A stretch of 64,000 nucleotides of DNA from Arenimonas terrae (lineage in GTDB: Bacteria > Pseudomonadota > Gammaproteobacteria > Xanthomonadales > Xanthomonadaceae): contig NZ_SMDR01000001.1 in the NCBI RefSeq assembly GCF_006265115.1, positions 124,001-188,000 of the forward strand. Reading direction: 5' to 3'. Each line of letters opens with the position of its first letter. Position 1 is the first letter of the stretch. Below the pieces are notes generated by a model, which saw nothing but the letters and a program-made list of their open reading frames with translations, was not told the DNA's origin and did not search any database. The position numbers and the translations under genes were made by a program. This document shows positions 45,510-55,418 of the stretch, piece by piece.

Positions 45510-46529
45510 ATGAGCCAGACCTACAACGTCGCCATCGTCGGCGCCACCGGCGCCGTCGGCGAGACCATGCTGTCCATCCTGGCCGAGCGCCAGTTCCCGA
45601 TCGGCCGCCTGCACCTGCTGGCCAGCGCGCGCTCGGCGGGCGAGAAGATCGACTACGGCGCGAAGAAGATCGTGGTCGAGGACCTCGCCACCTTCGACCC
45701 CAAGGGCATTCACATCGCGCTGTTCTCCGCCGGCGGTTCGGTGTCGAAGGAGTACGCGCCGAAGTTCGCCGCCGCCGGCGCGGTGGTGATCGACAACAGC
45801 TCGGCCTTCCGCTACGACGACGACGTGCCCCTGGTGGTGAGCGAAGTGAACCCCGAGGCGGCGAAGAACCGCCCGCGCGGCATCATCGCCAACCCCAACT
45901 GCTCGACCATGCAGATGCTGGTCGCGCTGGCGCCGCTGCACCGCGCCGCCGGCATCGAGCGCATCAATGTCGCCACCTACCAGTCGGTGTCCGGCGCCGG
46001 CCGCAGCGGCATGGAGGAACTGGGCAAGCAGACCGCGGCGATGCTCAACTTCCAGAACCACGAGCCGGGCAAGTTCCCGGTGCAGATCGCCTTCAACCTG
46101 ATCCCTCACATCGACGAATTCCTGGACAACGGCTTCACCAAGGAAGAGATGAAGATGGTCTGGGAGACCCGCAAGATCCTGGGCGACGACAGCATCCAGG
46201 TGAATCCGACGGCGGTGCGCGTGCCGGTGTTCTACGGCCACTCCGAGGCGGTGCACCTGGAGACGCGGCGCAAGCTTACGGTGGCCGAGGCGCGCCAGCT
46301 GCTGGAGGCGGCGCCCGGCGTCGAGGTGGTGGACGAGCGCGCCGCAGGCGGCTACCCGACGCCGGTCACCCACGCCGCCGGCACCGATGCGGTCTACGTC
46401 GGCCGGCTGCGCGAGGACATCTCCCATCCTCGCGGCCTGGACCTGTGGATCGTTTCGGACAACATCCGCAAGGGCGCGGCCCTGAACGCGGTGCAGCTGG
46501 CGGAACTCGTGGTCAAAGAGCGTTGCTGA
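45510..46529 (+). CDS. asd: Aspartate-semialdehyde dehydrogenase
   Basis: 339 aa. It reduces aspartyl phosphate to the semialdehyde for lysine/DAP, threonine and methionine. The NADP site is VGATGAVGETML, the active-site cysteine is Cys131 (NPNCSTMQM), and the substrate/His region is RVPVFYGHSEAVHLET. The start is the ATG at 45510. The gene order aroC-asd-fimV is conserved in Xanthomonadales. Confidence 0.97.
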   Translation: MSQTYNVAIVGATGAVGETMLSILAERQFPIGRLHLLASARSAGEKIDYGAKKIVVEDLATFDPKGIHIALFSAGGSVSKEYAPKFAAAGAVVIDNSSAFRYDDDVPLVVSEVNPEAAKNRPRGIIANPNCSTMQMLVALAPLHRAAGIERINVATYQSVSGAGRSGMEELGKQTAAMLNFQNHEPGKFPVQIAFNLIPHIDEFLDNGFTKEEMKMVWETRKILGDDSIQVNPTAVRVPVFYGHSEAVHLETRRKLTVAEARQLLEAAPGVEVVDERAAGGYPTPVTHAAGTDAVYVGRLREDISHPRGLDLWIVSDNIRKGAALNAVQLAELVVKERC

Positions 46530-46533
46530 CCGG

Positions 46534-46539
46534 TATATT
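46534..46539 (+). promoter_or_regulatory. -10 box upstream of fimV
   Basis: TATATT lies 5 bases after the asd stop and 70 bases before the fimV GTG. No clear -35 is seen. Confidence 0.4.
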
Positions 46540-46609
46540 CGGCGGGCATTACCGTCGGGGCCGCTGCAGGGGAGTGGTCGCGCCAGCCTTCTTCGGGGAG
46601 ATTTGAAGC

Positions 46610-48949
46610 GTGAACATCAGGCATTTGCAGCTACCGCTGGCCTTGGCCCTGGCTCTGGGCGCCTCCAGCGCCCAGGCCCTGGGGCTGGGTCCGATCGAGG
46701 TGAAGTCCGGGCTCAACCAGCCCCTCGTCGCCGAGATCCCGATCCTGTCGGCGGCGCCGGGCGAGATCGACGAACTGGAAGTGCGCCTGGCCTCGCCCGA
46801 GGCGTTCGCGCGCGTCGGGCTGGAGCGTCCGGTCGGCCTGACTGCCAACCTGCAGATGAGCGTCGGCCGCAATGCGGCCGGCCAACCGGTGATCCGGGTC
46901 ACCACGCCCGACCGCTTCAACGAACCGTTCCTGACCTTCCTGCTCGAGGCCAATTGGGGCCGCGGCAGCGTCGTGCGCGAGTTCAGCGCCCTGGTCGATC
47001 CGCCCTATATCGCGCCGGCGGTGATCCGTCCGCTCGAGGCCCCGGCGGTCGCCGTGGCGCCGGCGCCCATGCAGGCCCCGGTCGCCGAACCCGAAGCCGA
47101 GGTCGCGCCTGTCCAGCAGGATCCCGAGCCCACGCTCACCGTCACCGACAGCGAGCCCGAGCCGCTGCCGCCGGAACCGCTGCCCGAACCCGAGCCGGCG
47201 CCGGTCGCTCCCGAACCCGTCGCGGCGACACCCGAACCGACCCCGGAACCTGTCGCCGAGCCGGCGCCGACGCCGGAGCCCGCTCCCGCACCCGCCCCGG
47301 AACCGGAGCCCGTCGCCGCGGCGCCGGCCCCCGTGCCCGCGCCTGCGCCCGCACCCGCCGCCGACAGCTACGGCCCGGTCACTGAAGGCCAGACGCTGTG
47401 GAGCCTGGCCAATTCCGTCCGCCCCGATCCGTCGGTGACGGTGAACCAGATGATGCTGGCGCTGCAGCGGGCCAACCCCGAAGCCTTCATCAACGACAAC
47501 ATCAACCAGCTCAAGAAGGGCGCGGTGCTGCGCATCCCGGCGCGCGACGAAGTCGCCAGCCTGGGTGCCGACGAAGCCGCCGCCCTGGTGCGCGAACAGG
47601 CCGCGGCCTGGCAGTCGCGGCGCCAGCCGGTGCCGCAGCCGGCCGAATCGGTCGCCGCCGCGCCGGAGCGCGCGCCGGCCCGTCCCAGCACGCCCGCGGC
47701 CGCGCCGTCCGACGGCCGCCTGGAGATCGTGCCGCCCTCGGGCGACGAGCAGGCCGCCCGCGGCCTGCAGTCCGGCGCCAGCAGCACCGGCGGCGGCAAG
47801 GAGCTGCGCGCGGAACTGACCCAGACCCGTGAGGACCTGGCCGCGCGCGAAGCCGAAGTGTCCGAACTGCGCTCGCAGATGACCGAGCTCGAACAGCAGC
47901 AGGCCGACAGCCAGCGCCTGATCGAACTGCAGAACAGCAAGCTCAAGTCGCTGCAGGAGCGCCTGGGCGAGGACGTCGCCGCCGCCAGCCCGGCGCCGGT
48001 CGCGGCCGCCGATCCGGCCGCCGCGGCCAGCCCCGTGCCGGCGTCCCCGGCCGTCGGGCCGGCGCCCTGGTACCTCAACCCTTTCCTGCTCGGCGGTGGC
48101 GGCCTCGTCCTGCTCGGCGGCCTGGTGCTGGCGCTGCGCGGGCGCCGCTCCGCCAGCCCGGTGCCGGTGGTCAGCCGCCGCATCTCCGACGACGACGCCC
48201 TGCACGCCAGCCTGGCCGGCACGCGCGCGGCGGTGGTGGAAGCGGAGGACGAGGACGACTCCGAGCTTGCCGCCGGCGATCCGGAGCTGGCACGCCTGCG
48301 CGGCAATGTCGAGGCGCATCCCGAGGACCTCGAGGCGCATATCAGCCTGCTGCGCCACTACTACGCCAAGGGCGAGACCACCGCCTACGAGATCGCGGCG
48401 CAGGCCATGCGCATCCGCGTGCGCAGCACGCTCGACCCGCGCTGGCGCGAGGCCGTGGTGATGGGCGTGGCGCTGTCGCCGTCCAACCCGCTGTTCAGCC
48501 AGGCCGGCTGGAACACGCCTAAGTTCGGCGACACCGGCGTGATCCCGGCCACCGCCAAGGCCGCGCCGCCCGCCGCCGCGCCCACGCCGGCACCGGCACC
48601 GGCACCGGCACCGGCACCGATCGCCGCCCCGACCCCCGTCGCCGCTCCGGCACCGGTGGTCGCGCCCGAGCCCGCCCCGATCGTGGCCTCCGAGCCCGAC
48701 CTGGACATCGACTTCGAGCCGGTGGCGGTCGACATCCCGGGCCACGACGGTTTCACCGACGACTTCAGCGCGGCTCCGGCCGAACAGGCCGGCGACGACG
48801 ACGGCAGCGAGACCAAGATCGAGCTGGCCAAGGCCTACCTGGACATCGGCGACATCGACGGCGCCAAGGGCATGCTCGAGGAAGTGCTGGCCGAAGCCGG
48901 CCCGGCAGGCCGCGCCGAAGCGCAGCGGCTGCTCAAGGAAATCGGCTAA
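46610..48949 (+). CDS. fimV: FimV/HubP-like polar hub protein
   Basis: 779 aa from a GTG with GGGGAGA upstream. A signal peptide (residues 1-24) is followed by the FimV N-terminal domain (GLGPIEVKSGLNQPLVAEIPIL), a long Pro/Glu/Ala linker (about 140-250), a LysM-like domain (251-305, VTEGQTLWSLAN and INQLKKGAVLRIPA), a coiled coil (about 400-455), a membrane helix (about 490-512) and an acidic cytoplasmic part ending in the conserved FimV C-terminal motif IELAKAYLDIGDIDGAKGMLEEVL. It organises polar landmarks and type IV pilus function. Confidence 0.93.
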   Translation: MNIRHLQLPLALALALGASSAQALGLGPIEVKSGLNQPLVAEIPILSAAPGEIDELEVRLASPEAFARVGLERPVGLTANLQMSVGRNAAGQPVIRVTTPDRFNEPFLTFLLEANWGRGSVVREFSALVDPPYIAPAVIRPLEAPAVAVAPAPMQAPVAEPEAEVAPVQQDPEPTLTVTDSEPEPLPPEPLPEPEPAPVAPEPVAATPEPTPEPVAEPAPTPEPAPAPAPEPEPVAAAPAPVPAPAPAPAADSYGPVTEGQTLWSLANSVRPDPSVTVNQMMLALQRANPEAFINDNINQLKKGAVLRIPARDEVASLGADEAAALVREQAAAWQSRRQPVPQPAESVAAAPERAPARPSTPAAAPSDGRLEIVPPSGDEQAARGLQSGASSTGGGKELRAELTQTREDLAAREAEVSELRSQMTELEQQQADSQRLIELQNSKLKSLQERLGEDVAAASPAPVAAADPAAAASPVPASPAVGPAPWYLNPFLLGGGGLVLLGGLVLALRGRRSASPVPVVSRRISDDDALHASLAGTRAAVVEAEDEDDSELAAGDPELARLRGNVEAHPEDLEAHISLLRHYYAKGETTAYEIAAQAMRIRVRSTLDPRWREAVVMGVALSPSNPLFSQAGWNTPKFGDTGVIPATAKAAPPAAAPTPAPAPAPAPAPIAAPTPVAAPAPVVAPEPAPIVASEPDLDIDFEPVAVDIPGHDGFTDDFSAAPAEQAGDDDGSETKIELAKAYLDIGDIDGAKGMLEEVLAEAGPAGRAEAQRLLKEIG
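48589..48618 (+). repeat. Hexanucleotide repeat in fimV
   Basis: Five perfect copies of GGCACC (30 bp) encode an Ala-Pro run in the cytoplasmic linker. Gain or loss of units stays in frame. Confidence 0.85.
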
Positions 48950-48977
48950 CCTCGCGCTCCGACCTCGAAGGCAGAAC

Positions 48978-49003
48978 GAAGGGCCGGGGCAACCCGGCCC
49001 TTC
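48978..49003. terminator. Hairpin between fimV and truA
   Basis: An 11-bp perfect stem GAAGGGCCGGG/CCCGGCCCTTC (48978-48988 and 48993-49003) with a GCAA tetraloop lies 28 bases after fimV. Only ACATTT follows, so termination may be partial; truA starts 12 bases later. Confidence 0.7.
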
Positions 49004-49015
49004 ACATTTCACGGC

Positions 49016-49783
49016 ATGCGCTACGCACTCGGCATCGAATACGACGGCAGCGGCTTCCAGGGCTGGCAGCGGCTGAGCCATGGCGCCTCGGTGCAGGCGG
49101 CGGTGGAGGCGGCGCTGTCGTTCGTGGTCGACCATCCGCTCGAGGTGGTCTGCGCCGGCCGCACCGACAGCGGCGTGCACGCGCGCTGCCAGGTGGTGCA
49201 TTTCGACACCGAAGCGGTGCGCACGCCGTACGCGCTGCAGCAGGGCGGCAACAGCCGGCTTCCCGGCGGCGTGGCGGTGCTGTGGTGCCAGCCGATGCCG
49301 CAGGATTTCCACGCCCGCTATTCCGCGCGCGCGCGCCGCTACCGCTACACGATCCTCAACCGGAAGATCCGTCCGGCCATGCAGCGCGAGTACCTGACCT
49401 GGGAGCGCCAGCCGCTGGACGCCGAGGCCATGCACCGGGCGGCGCAGGCCCTGGTCGGCGAGCACGATTTCAGCGCCTTCCGGACGGTGCACTGCCAGGC
49501 GCCGCACCCCAATCGAAACGTGCACGACATCAGCGTGCGCCGCGAGGACGACCGGGTCATCGTCGAAGTCCAGGCCAACGCCTTCCTGCACCACATGGTC
49601 CGCAATTTTGTCGGCAGCCTGCTGCCGGTCGGGCGGGGCGAGCAGCCCGAGGCCTGGGTCGGCCAGCTGCTCGCCGGCCGCGACCGCATCGTCGCCGGGC
49701 CCACGGCGCCCTCCAACGGCCTGGTCTTCCTCGGCCCGCGCTATCCGGCCGAATGGTCTCTGCCGGCCGAAGTCACCCTCTGA
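49016..49783 (+). CDS. truA: tRNA pseudouridine(38-40) synthase
   Basis: 255 aa. TruA forms pseudouridine at positions 38-40 of the tRNA anticodon arm. The catalytic aspartate is Asp51 ([11 protein letters not shown]). [14 protein letters not shown] opens the fold and [19 protein letters not shown] closes it. The length is normal. Copy B of the intergenic element follows. Confidence 0.97.
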   Translation: MRYALGIEYDGSGFQGWQRLSHGASVQAAVEAALSFVVDHPLEVVCAGRTDSGVHARCQVVHFDTEAVRTPYALQQGGNSRLPGGVAVLWCQPMPQDFHARYSARARRYRYTILNRKIRPAMQREYLTWERQPLDAEAMHRAAQALVGEHDFSAFRTVHCQAPHPNRNVHDISVRREDDRVIVEVQANAFLHHMVRNFVGSLLPVGRGEQPEAWVGQLLAGRDRIVAGPTAPSNGLVFLGPRYPAEWSLPAEVTL

Positions 49784-49863
49784 CCCTTCGCGCTTGCGTT
49801 CGCAAGCAGGTCCCGTGCTCGGTTTCTTGGGTTCGTCTGGCGCCGGGATCGATCCTGGCGATA

Positions 49864-49975
49864 GGCCGCCGTACGTGAGGGCTCTTCCCGGGGACGCCGT
49901 GAATCCATCCATGGAGGCTCTTCGAAAACGTCCCTGTTTTCGAAGCCCCGGGAAGAGCCCTCACGCACGACGGCC
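49864..49975. repeat. Large stem-loop, domain 1 of copy B
   Basis: Arms 49864-49893 and 49946-49975 are complementary at 28 of 30 positions. Both exceptions (positions 6 and 10 of the arm) are C-A mismatches in plus-strand RNA but G-U pairs in minus-strand RNA. The loop holds a perfect 10-bp hairpin CTTCGAAAAC/GTTTTCGAAG (49920-49929, 49936-49945, loop GTCCCT) and a TCCATCCATGGA segment. Confidence 0.9.
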
Positions 49976-50169
49976 TGCGGACCATCCGGGCCGGGCTATT
50001 GAGCTTTAAAAGCTCGCGTTGGCGATACCTTCGGCATCCCCGCCGTTAACTTGCGGCTTGTCCAAACCTGCCAAAAAACGCCGATTCCGGCCCGTCTGCG
50101 AGCTTTCGTGCCTTCTGGGGGCACGCGCTTGTCCCATCGGCTTGCGACACCGCTCCGTGGCGACGACGT

Positions 50170-50276
50170 AGACAAGAGGGGGTACCTGAAGTGGAGGGCA
50201 GGATGCCCGCAACGGCCGCGAGTGAGTTGGGCAGGATGCCGCTCACGCCCGAGCGGGCAGGGACCCCCTCTTGTCT
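50170..50276. repeat. GGA-loop hairpin domain 2 of copy B
   Basis: A perfect 14-bp closing helix AGACAAGAGGGGGT/ACCCCCTCTTGTCT (50170-50183, 50263-50276) encloses GGGCAGGATGCCC (50196-50208, GGA triloop) and GGCAGGATGCC (50230-50240). The latter is flanked by its own helix GTGAG/CTCAC (50222-50226, 50242-50246). In copy A the same helices use different base pairs. Confidence 0.85.
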
Positions 50277-50368
50277 GCGGCGGCGCACGCCGGATCAACC
50301 GGAAACGAGCAAGTGACCTACTTGCGCCAAAAGCGCAAGCGCTGACGGGATGAACACGGGGGAGGGAC

Positions 50369-50374
50369 TACAAT
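50369..50374 (+). promoter_or_regulatory. -10 box of the trpF-trpB-trpA operon
   Basis: TACAAT ends six bases before the trpF ATG (50381), so the transcript is predicted to be leaderless. No Shine-Dalgarno lies in the right place. The -35 is not evident. Confidence 0.55.
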
Positions 50375-50380
50375 GCCGCC

Positions 50381-50990
50381 ATGAGGACCCGGATCAAATT
50401 CTGCGGGCTGACCCGCCCGGGAGACGTCCGCCTGGCGGTGGAACTGGGCGTGGACGCCCTGGGCTTTGTGTTCGCCGCGGCCAGCCCCCGCCGACTGGCC
50501 CCAGAGCAACTAGAGGGCCTGCGCCAGGCCGTGCCGCCCCTGGTGAATGTGGTGGCCCTGTTCATGGACAACCCGGGCAGCGAAGTCGCGTCGGCCATCA
50601 AGGCCCTGCGGCCGACCCTGCTGCAGTTCCATGGCGCCGAAGACGAAGCCTTCTGCCGCGGCTTCGGCCTGCCCTTCATCAAGACCGTGCCGATGGGGCA
50701 GGGCGCCGACGATGCGGCCCTGGCGCGGAAACGCTACCCTTCGGCCAGTGCCTTCCTGCTCGATGGCCATGGCCCCGGCCAGCCCGGCGGCCGCGGCGAG
50801 CGCTTCGACTGGACCACCGTACCGCCCCTGGGCCGGCCGATCTTCCTGGCCGGCGGCCTGACGCCAGCCAACATCGGCCAGGCCATCCGCACCGTGCGGC
50901 CCTATGCGGTGGACGTGTCGAGCGGCATCGAGAGCGCGCCGGGCCTGAAGGACGGCGAAAAAATGCAGCAGTTCGTGGACGAGGTAAGAC

Positions 50991-51016
<26 letters not shown>
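50381..51016 (+). CDS. trpF: Phosphoribosylanthranilate isomerase
   Basis: 211 aa TIM barrel. It converts N-(5-phosphoribosyl)anthranilate to CdRP in tryptophan synthesis. [26 protein letters not shown] opens it (catalytic Cys in FCGLT), the catalytic Asp lies in the FDWTTV region, and the phosphate loop is [14 protein letters not shown]...[15 protein letters not shown]. It is a stand-alone TrpF, not fused to TrpC. It overlaps trpB by 26 bases. Confidence 0.96.
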
Positions 51017-52234
<1,218 letters not shown>

Positions 52235-52238
<4 letters not shown>

Positions 52239-53038
52239 GCAACCGCATCGCGATCCGCTTCGCCGCCCTGCAGGCCGCGAAGCGCAAGGCCCTGGTGCCC
52301 TTCGTCACCGCCGGCGATCCCTCGCTCGAGGCCACGGTTCCGGTGATGCACGCACTGGTGAAGGCCGGTGCCGACGTGCTCGAGCTCGGCGTGCCGTTCT
52401 CCGACCCGATGGCCGACGGCCCGGTGATCCAGCGCAGCTCGGAACGCGCGATCGAGCGCGGTGCCGGCCTGCGCTACGTGCTGGAAGCCGTCGCCGCCTT
52501 CCGCCGCGGCGACCGCGATACGCCGGTGGTGCTGATGGGCTACCTCAACCCGGTCGAGATGCGTGGCGCCACGGCGTTCGCGCAGGCCGCCGCCGAGGCC
52601 GGCGTCGACGGCGTGCTGCTGGTGGACCTGCCGCCGGAAGAGGCGGGCCCGACCCGCGCCGCCTTCAATGCCGCCGGACTGCAGCTGATCTCGCTGGTGG
52701 CGCCGACGACCTCGCCGGCGCGGCTGGCGCGCGCCGCCACCGAATCGCAGGGTTACCTGTATTACGTCTCCTTCGCCGGCGTCACCGGCGCGGGCAAGCT
52801 CGACACCGGCGAGGTTCTGGCCAAGGCCGGCGAACTGCGCCGCCTGGCGACGGTGCCGGTGCTGGTCGGTTTTGGCATCCGCGACGCGGCCTCCGCCGCG
52901 GCGCTGGCGCCCGCCGCCGACGGCGTGGTGGTGGGCAGCGCCCTGGTCGAGGCCCTGGCCGCCGCGGACTCGCCGGACGACGCCGCGGCCCGCGCCGCGG
53001 CCTTCCTGGCCCCGCTGCGCGCGGCCCTGGACGCCTGA
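52235..53038 (+). CDS. trpA: Tryptophan synthase alpha chain
   Basis: 267 aa from a GTG overlapping the trpB stop (GTGA). It cleaves indole-3-glycerol phosphate and channels indole to TrpB. The catalytic Glu and Asp lie in [18 protein letters not shown] and [23 protein letters not shown] and VLVGFGIRD form the phosphate site. No trpC or trpD is in the window; those genes are usually elsewhere in this family. Confidence 0.97.
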
Positions 53039-53073
53039 CCGGGCCGGGGCCTGCCGGTTCCGGGCTTTCCGGC

Positions 53074-53079
53074 TAAACT
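53074..53079 (+). promoter_or_regulatory. -10 box of accD
   Basis: TAAACT lies 29 bases before the accD ATG in the 70-base gap after trpA, so accD-glmM may have its own promoter. Confidence 0.4.
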
Positions 53080-53108
53080 GCGTGGCCCATAACTAGACCG
53101 GTGTCCGA

Positions 53109-53993
53109 ATGAGCTGGCTGACCAAATTGATGCCCTCCCGCATCCGCACCCAGGGTGGCGGCAAACGCGCCGTGCCCGAGGGCCTGTGGGAGAAGTGCGA
53201 CAAGTGCGGCGCGGCGCTGTACGGCCCCGAGCTCGAGAAGAACCTGCGGGTCTGCCCCAAGTGCAGCCACCACATGAGCATCGGCGCCCGCGAGCGCCTG
53301 ATCGCCTTCCTGGACGACGACAGCGGCGAGGAGATCGGCGCCGCGCTCGGCCCCGTGGACGCGCTGCACTTCAAGGACCAGAAGAAGTACGCCGACCGCA
53401 TCAAGGCTTCGCAGAAGGCGACCGGCGAGCGCGACGCCCTGGTCGCCGTGCAGGGTCAGCTCAAGGGCCGGCCGATCTGCGTGGCGGCGTTCGAGTTCCG
53501 CTACATGGGCGGTTCGATGGGTTCGGTGGTCGGCGAGCGCTTCGCGCTGGCGGCCGAACGCGCGCTCGAACTCGGCTGCCCCTTCGTCAGCTTCTCGGCC
53601 ACCGGCGGCGCGCGCATGCAGGAAGGCCTGTTCTCGCTGATGCAGATGGCCAAGACCTCGGCGGCCTTGGGCCGCCTGCGCGCGGCGGGCCTGCCCTTCA
53701 TCTCGGTGCTGACGCACCCGACCACCGGCGGCGTGTCGGCCTCGTTCGCGATGCTCGGCGACATCAACATCGGCGAGCCGCAGGCGCTGATCGGCTTCGC
53801 CGGTCCGCGCGTGATCGAGCAGACCGTGCGCGAGACCCTGCCCGAAGGCTTCCAGCGCTCCGAGTTCCTGCTCGACCACGGCGCGCTCGACCTGATCGTC
53901 GATCGCCGCCAGATGCGCGACAAGCTCGCCGCGCTGTTGGCCCTGATGATGCGCCAGCCGGCCCCGGCGGCCGATCCGGCCCCCGCCGCCTGA
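53109..53993 (+). CDS. accD: Acetyl-CoA carboxylase carboxyltransferase subunit beta
   Basis: 294 aa. The N-terminal zinc finger has Cys30, Cys33, Cys49 and Cys52. The crotonase-like domain has [20 protein letters not shown] and [14 protein letters not shown], the carboxybiotin/acyl-CoA site. With AccA it transfers CO2 from biotin to acetyl-CoA for fatty acid synthesis. The trpA-accD order is typical of gammaproteobacteria. Confidence 0.97.
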   Translation: MSWLTKLMPSRIRTQGGGKRAVPEGLWEKCDKCGAALYGPELEKNLRVCPKCSHHMSIGARERLIAFLDDDSGEEIGAALGPVDALHFKDQKKYADRIKASQKATGERDALVAVQGQLKGRPICVAAFEFRYMGGSMGSVVGERFALAAERALELGCPFVSFSATGGARMQEGLFSLMQMAKTSAALGRLRAAGLPFISVLTHPTTGGVSASFAMLGDINIGEPQALIGFAGPRVIEQTVRETLPEGFQRSEFLLDHGALDLIVDRRQMRDKLAALLALMMRQPAPAADPAPAA

Positions 53994-54000
53994 GGTAACG

Positions 54001-55344
54001 ATGAGCGCACGAAAGTATTTCGGCACCGACGGTATCCGCGGCCGGGTCGGGCAATACCCGATTTCGGCGGATTTCATGCTTCGCCTGGGCGCCGCCGCGG
54101 GACGGGTGCTGGCGGGCGAGGGCAAGGAACACGCCATCGTCGTCATCGGCAAGGACACCCGCATTTCCGGCTACATGTTCGAGGCGGCGCTGGAGGCCGG
54201 CCTGGTCGCGGCCGGCGCCGACGTGCGCATGCTCGGCCCGATGCCGACCCCGGCCGTGGCCTACCTGACCCGCTCGCTGCGCGCCGATGCCGGCATCGTC
54301 ATCAGCGCCTCGCACAATCCGCACCATGACAACGGCATCAAGTTCTTCTCGTCCCAGGGCGAGAAGCTGGGCGACGCGGTCGAAGCGGCGATCGAAGCCG
54401 AACTCGAGCGCGAGTTCAGCACCGTCGCCTCCGAATACCTGGGCAAGGCCTCGCGGATCGGCGACGCGATGGCCCGTTACGCCGAATTCTGCAAGTCCAC
54501 CGTGCCCGACGACTTCGTTCTGGACGGGATGAAGATCGTGCTCGACTGTGCCCACGGCGCGACCTACCAGGTGGCGCCGCGGGTGTTCTCGGAGCTTGGT
54601 GCGGCCGTGGAGGCCATCGGCGCCGAACCCGACGGCCTGAACATCAACAACGGCGTCGGCTCGACCCATCCCGAGGCCCTGATGGCCCGCGTGCGCGAAA
54701 CCGGCGCCGACCTGGGCATCGCCTTCGACGGCGACGGCGACCGGGTGCTGATGGTGGACGGGCAGGGCCGCCTGGTGGACGGCGACGGCCTGATCTGGGT
54801 GCTTGCCAACGACTGGCACGCCAGCGGCCGCCTGCGCGGCCCGGTGGTCGGCACCCTGATGACCAATTACGCGATGGAGCGGGCGCTGGGCGAACGCGGC
54901 ATCGGCTTCGTGCGCGCCCGGGTCGGCGACCGCTACGTGCACCAGGCCCTGGTCGAGGGCGACGGCGTGCTCGGCGGCGAAGCCTCCGGCCACCTGCTGT
55001 GCCTGGACCGCGCCAGCACCGGCGACGCCATCGTCAGCGCCCTGCAGGTGCTGGAGGTGCTGCGACGCAGCGGAAAAACCCTGGCCGAAGCGCTTGCCGG
55101 CTACGAGCCGCTGCCGCAGCAGACCGTGAACGTGCGCGTTGCCCCGGGCGTGAAGCCGCTCGAGCACGCCGCCGTCCAGGCCGCGCGCGCCGAGGCCGAA
55201 GCCGCGCTGTCCGGCCGCGGCCGGCTGGTGCTGCGCCCCTCGGGTACCGAACCGGTGGTGCGCGTCACCGTCGAGGCCGACGACGGCCAGCTGATGCGGC
55301 AGGTGCTCGATCGCCTGGCCGAGGCCGTGCGCGCCGCCGCTTGA
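54001..55344 (+). CDS. glmM: Phosphoglucosamine mutase
   Basis: 447 aa. It interconverts glucosamine 6- and 1-phosphate for UDP-GlcNAc. The phosphoserine is Ser104 ([14 protein letters not shown]), the metal loop is DGDGDRV and the C-terminal phosphate loop is [24 protein letters not shown] opens the protein. It starts 7 bases after accD, so the two are co-transcribed. Confidence 0.96.
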   Translation: MSARKYFGTDGIRGRVGQYPISADFMLRLGAAAGRVLAGEGKEHAIVVIGKDTRISGYMFEAALEAGLVAAGADVRMLGPMPTPAVAYLTRSLRADAGIVISASHNPHHDNGIKFFSSQGEKLGDAVEAAIEAELEREFSTVASEYLGKASRIGDAMARYAEFCKSTVPDDFVLDGMKIVLDCAHGATYQVAPRVFSELGAAVEAIGAEPDGLNINNGVGSTHPEALMARVRETGADLGIAFDGDGDRVLMVDGQGRLVDGDGLIWVLANDWHASGRLRGPVVGTLMTNYAMERALGERGIGFVRARVGDRYVHQALVEGDGVLGGEASGHLLCLDRASTGDAIVSALQVLEVLRRSGKTLAEALAGYEPLPQQTVNVRVAPGVKPLEHAAVQAARAEAEAALSGRGRLVLRPSGTEPVVRVTVEADDGQLMRQVLDRLAEAVRAAA

Positions 55345-55376
55345 GCCGCATCAAGGCGTCGTCGCCCGGCCGGGAC

Positions 55377-55382
55377 TAGACT
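55377..55382 (+). promoter_or_regulatory. -10 box of the 2OG oxygenase gene
   Basis: TAGACT lies 36 bases before the GTG start. GGAAG is the likely ribosome site. Confidence 0.4.
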
Positions 55383-55418
55383 GGCGCCATTCCCCGAACC
55401 GAACCGGAAGACGCCGCC

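Larger units (their letters stand above)
49842..50344 (+). repeat. Intergenic structured element, copy B
   Basis: It fills most of the 597-base gap between truA and trpF; no gene is supported there. It matches copy A (20859-21399) in the same orientation, with near identity over the first 140 bases and then conserved blocks in divergent spacers. A hairpin GCTTGC-GTTC-GCAAGC (49792-49807) lies just before it, and CTTGCGC-CAAAA-GCGCAAG (50321-50339) closes it. It does not look like a trp attenuator: no Trp-rich leader peptide was found. Confidence 0.85.

Noticed and set aside
48540-48680. CRISPR-like repeat signal
   Set aside because: The repetition is an in-frame Ala-Pro codon run within fimV, with no spacers.
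46631-49912. Minus-strand open frame of nearly 1100 codons across fimV and truA
   Set aside because: It runs antisense through two recognised genes and into element copy B; glycine/arginine-rich with no domain.
49741-50353. Several 60-135 codon frames inside element copy B and similar ones in copy A
   Set aside because: The two copies do not preserve the same frames, whereas they do preserve pairing, so protein coding is unlikely.
49784-50380. A trp attenuator or T-box before trpF
   Set aside because: No Trp-rich leader peptide, no T-box motif, and the -10 box six bases before trpF implies no leader on the trp mRNA.
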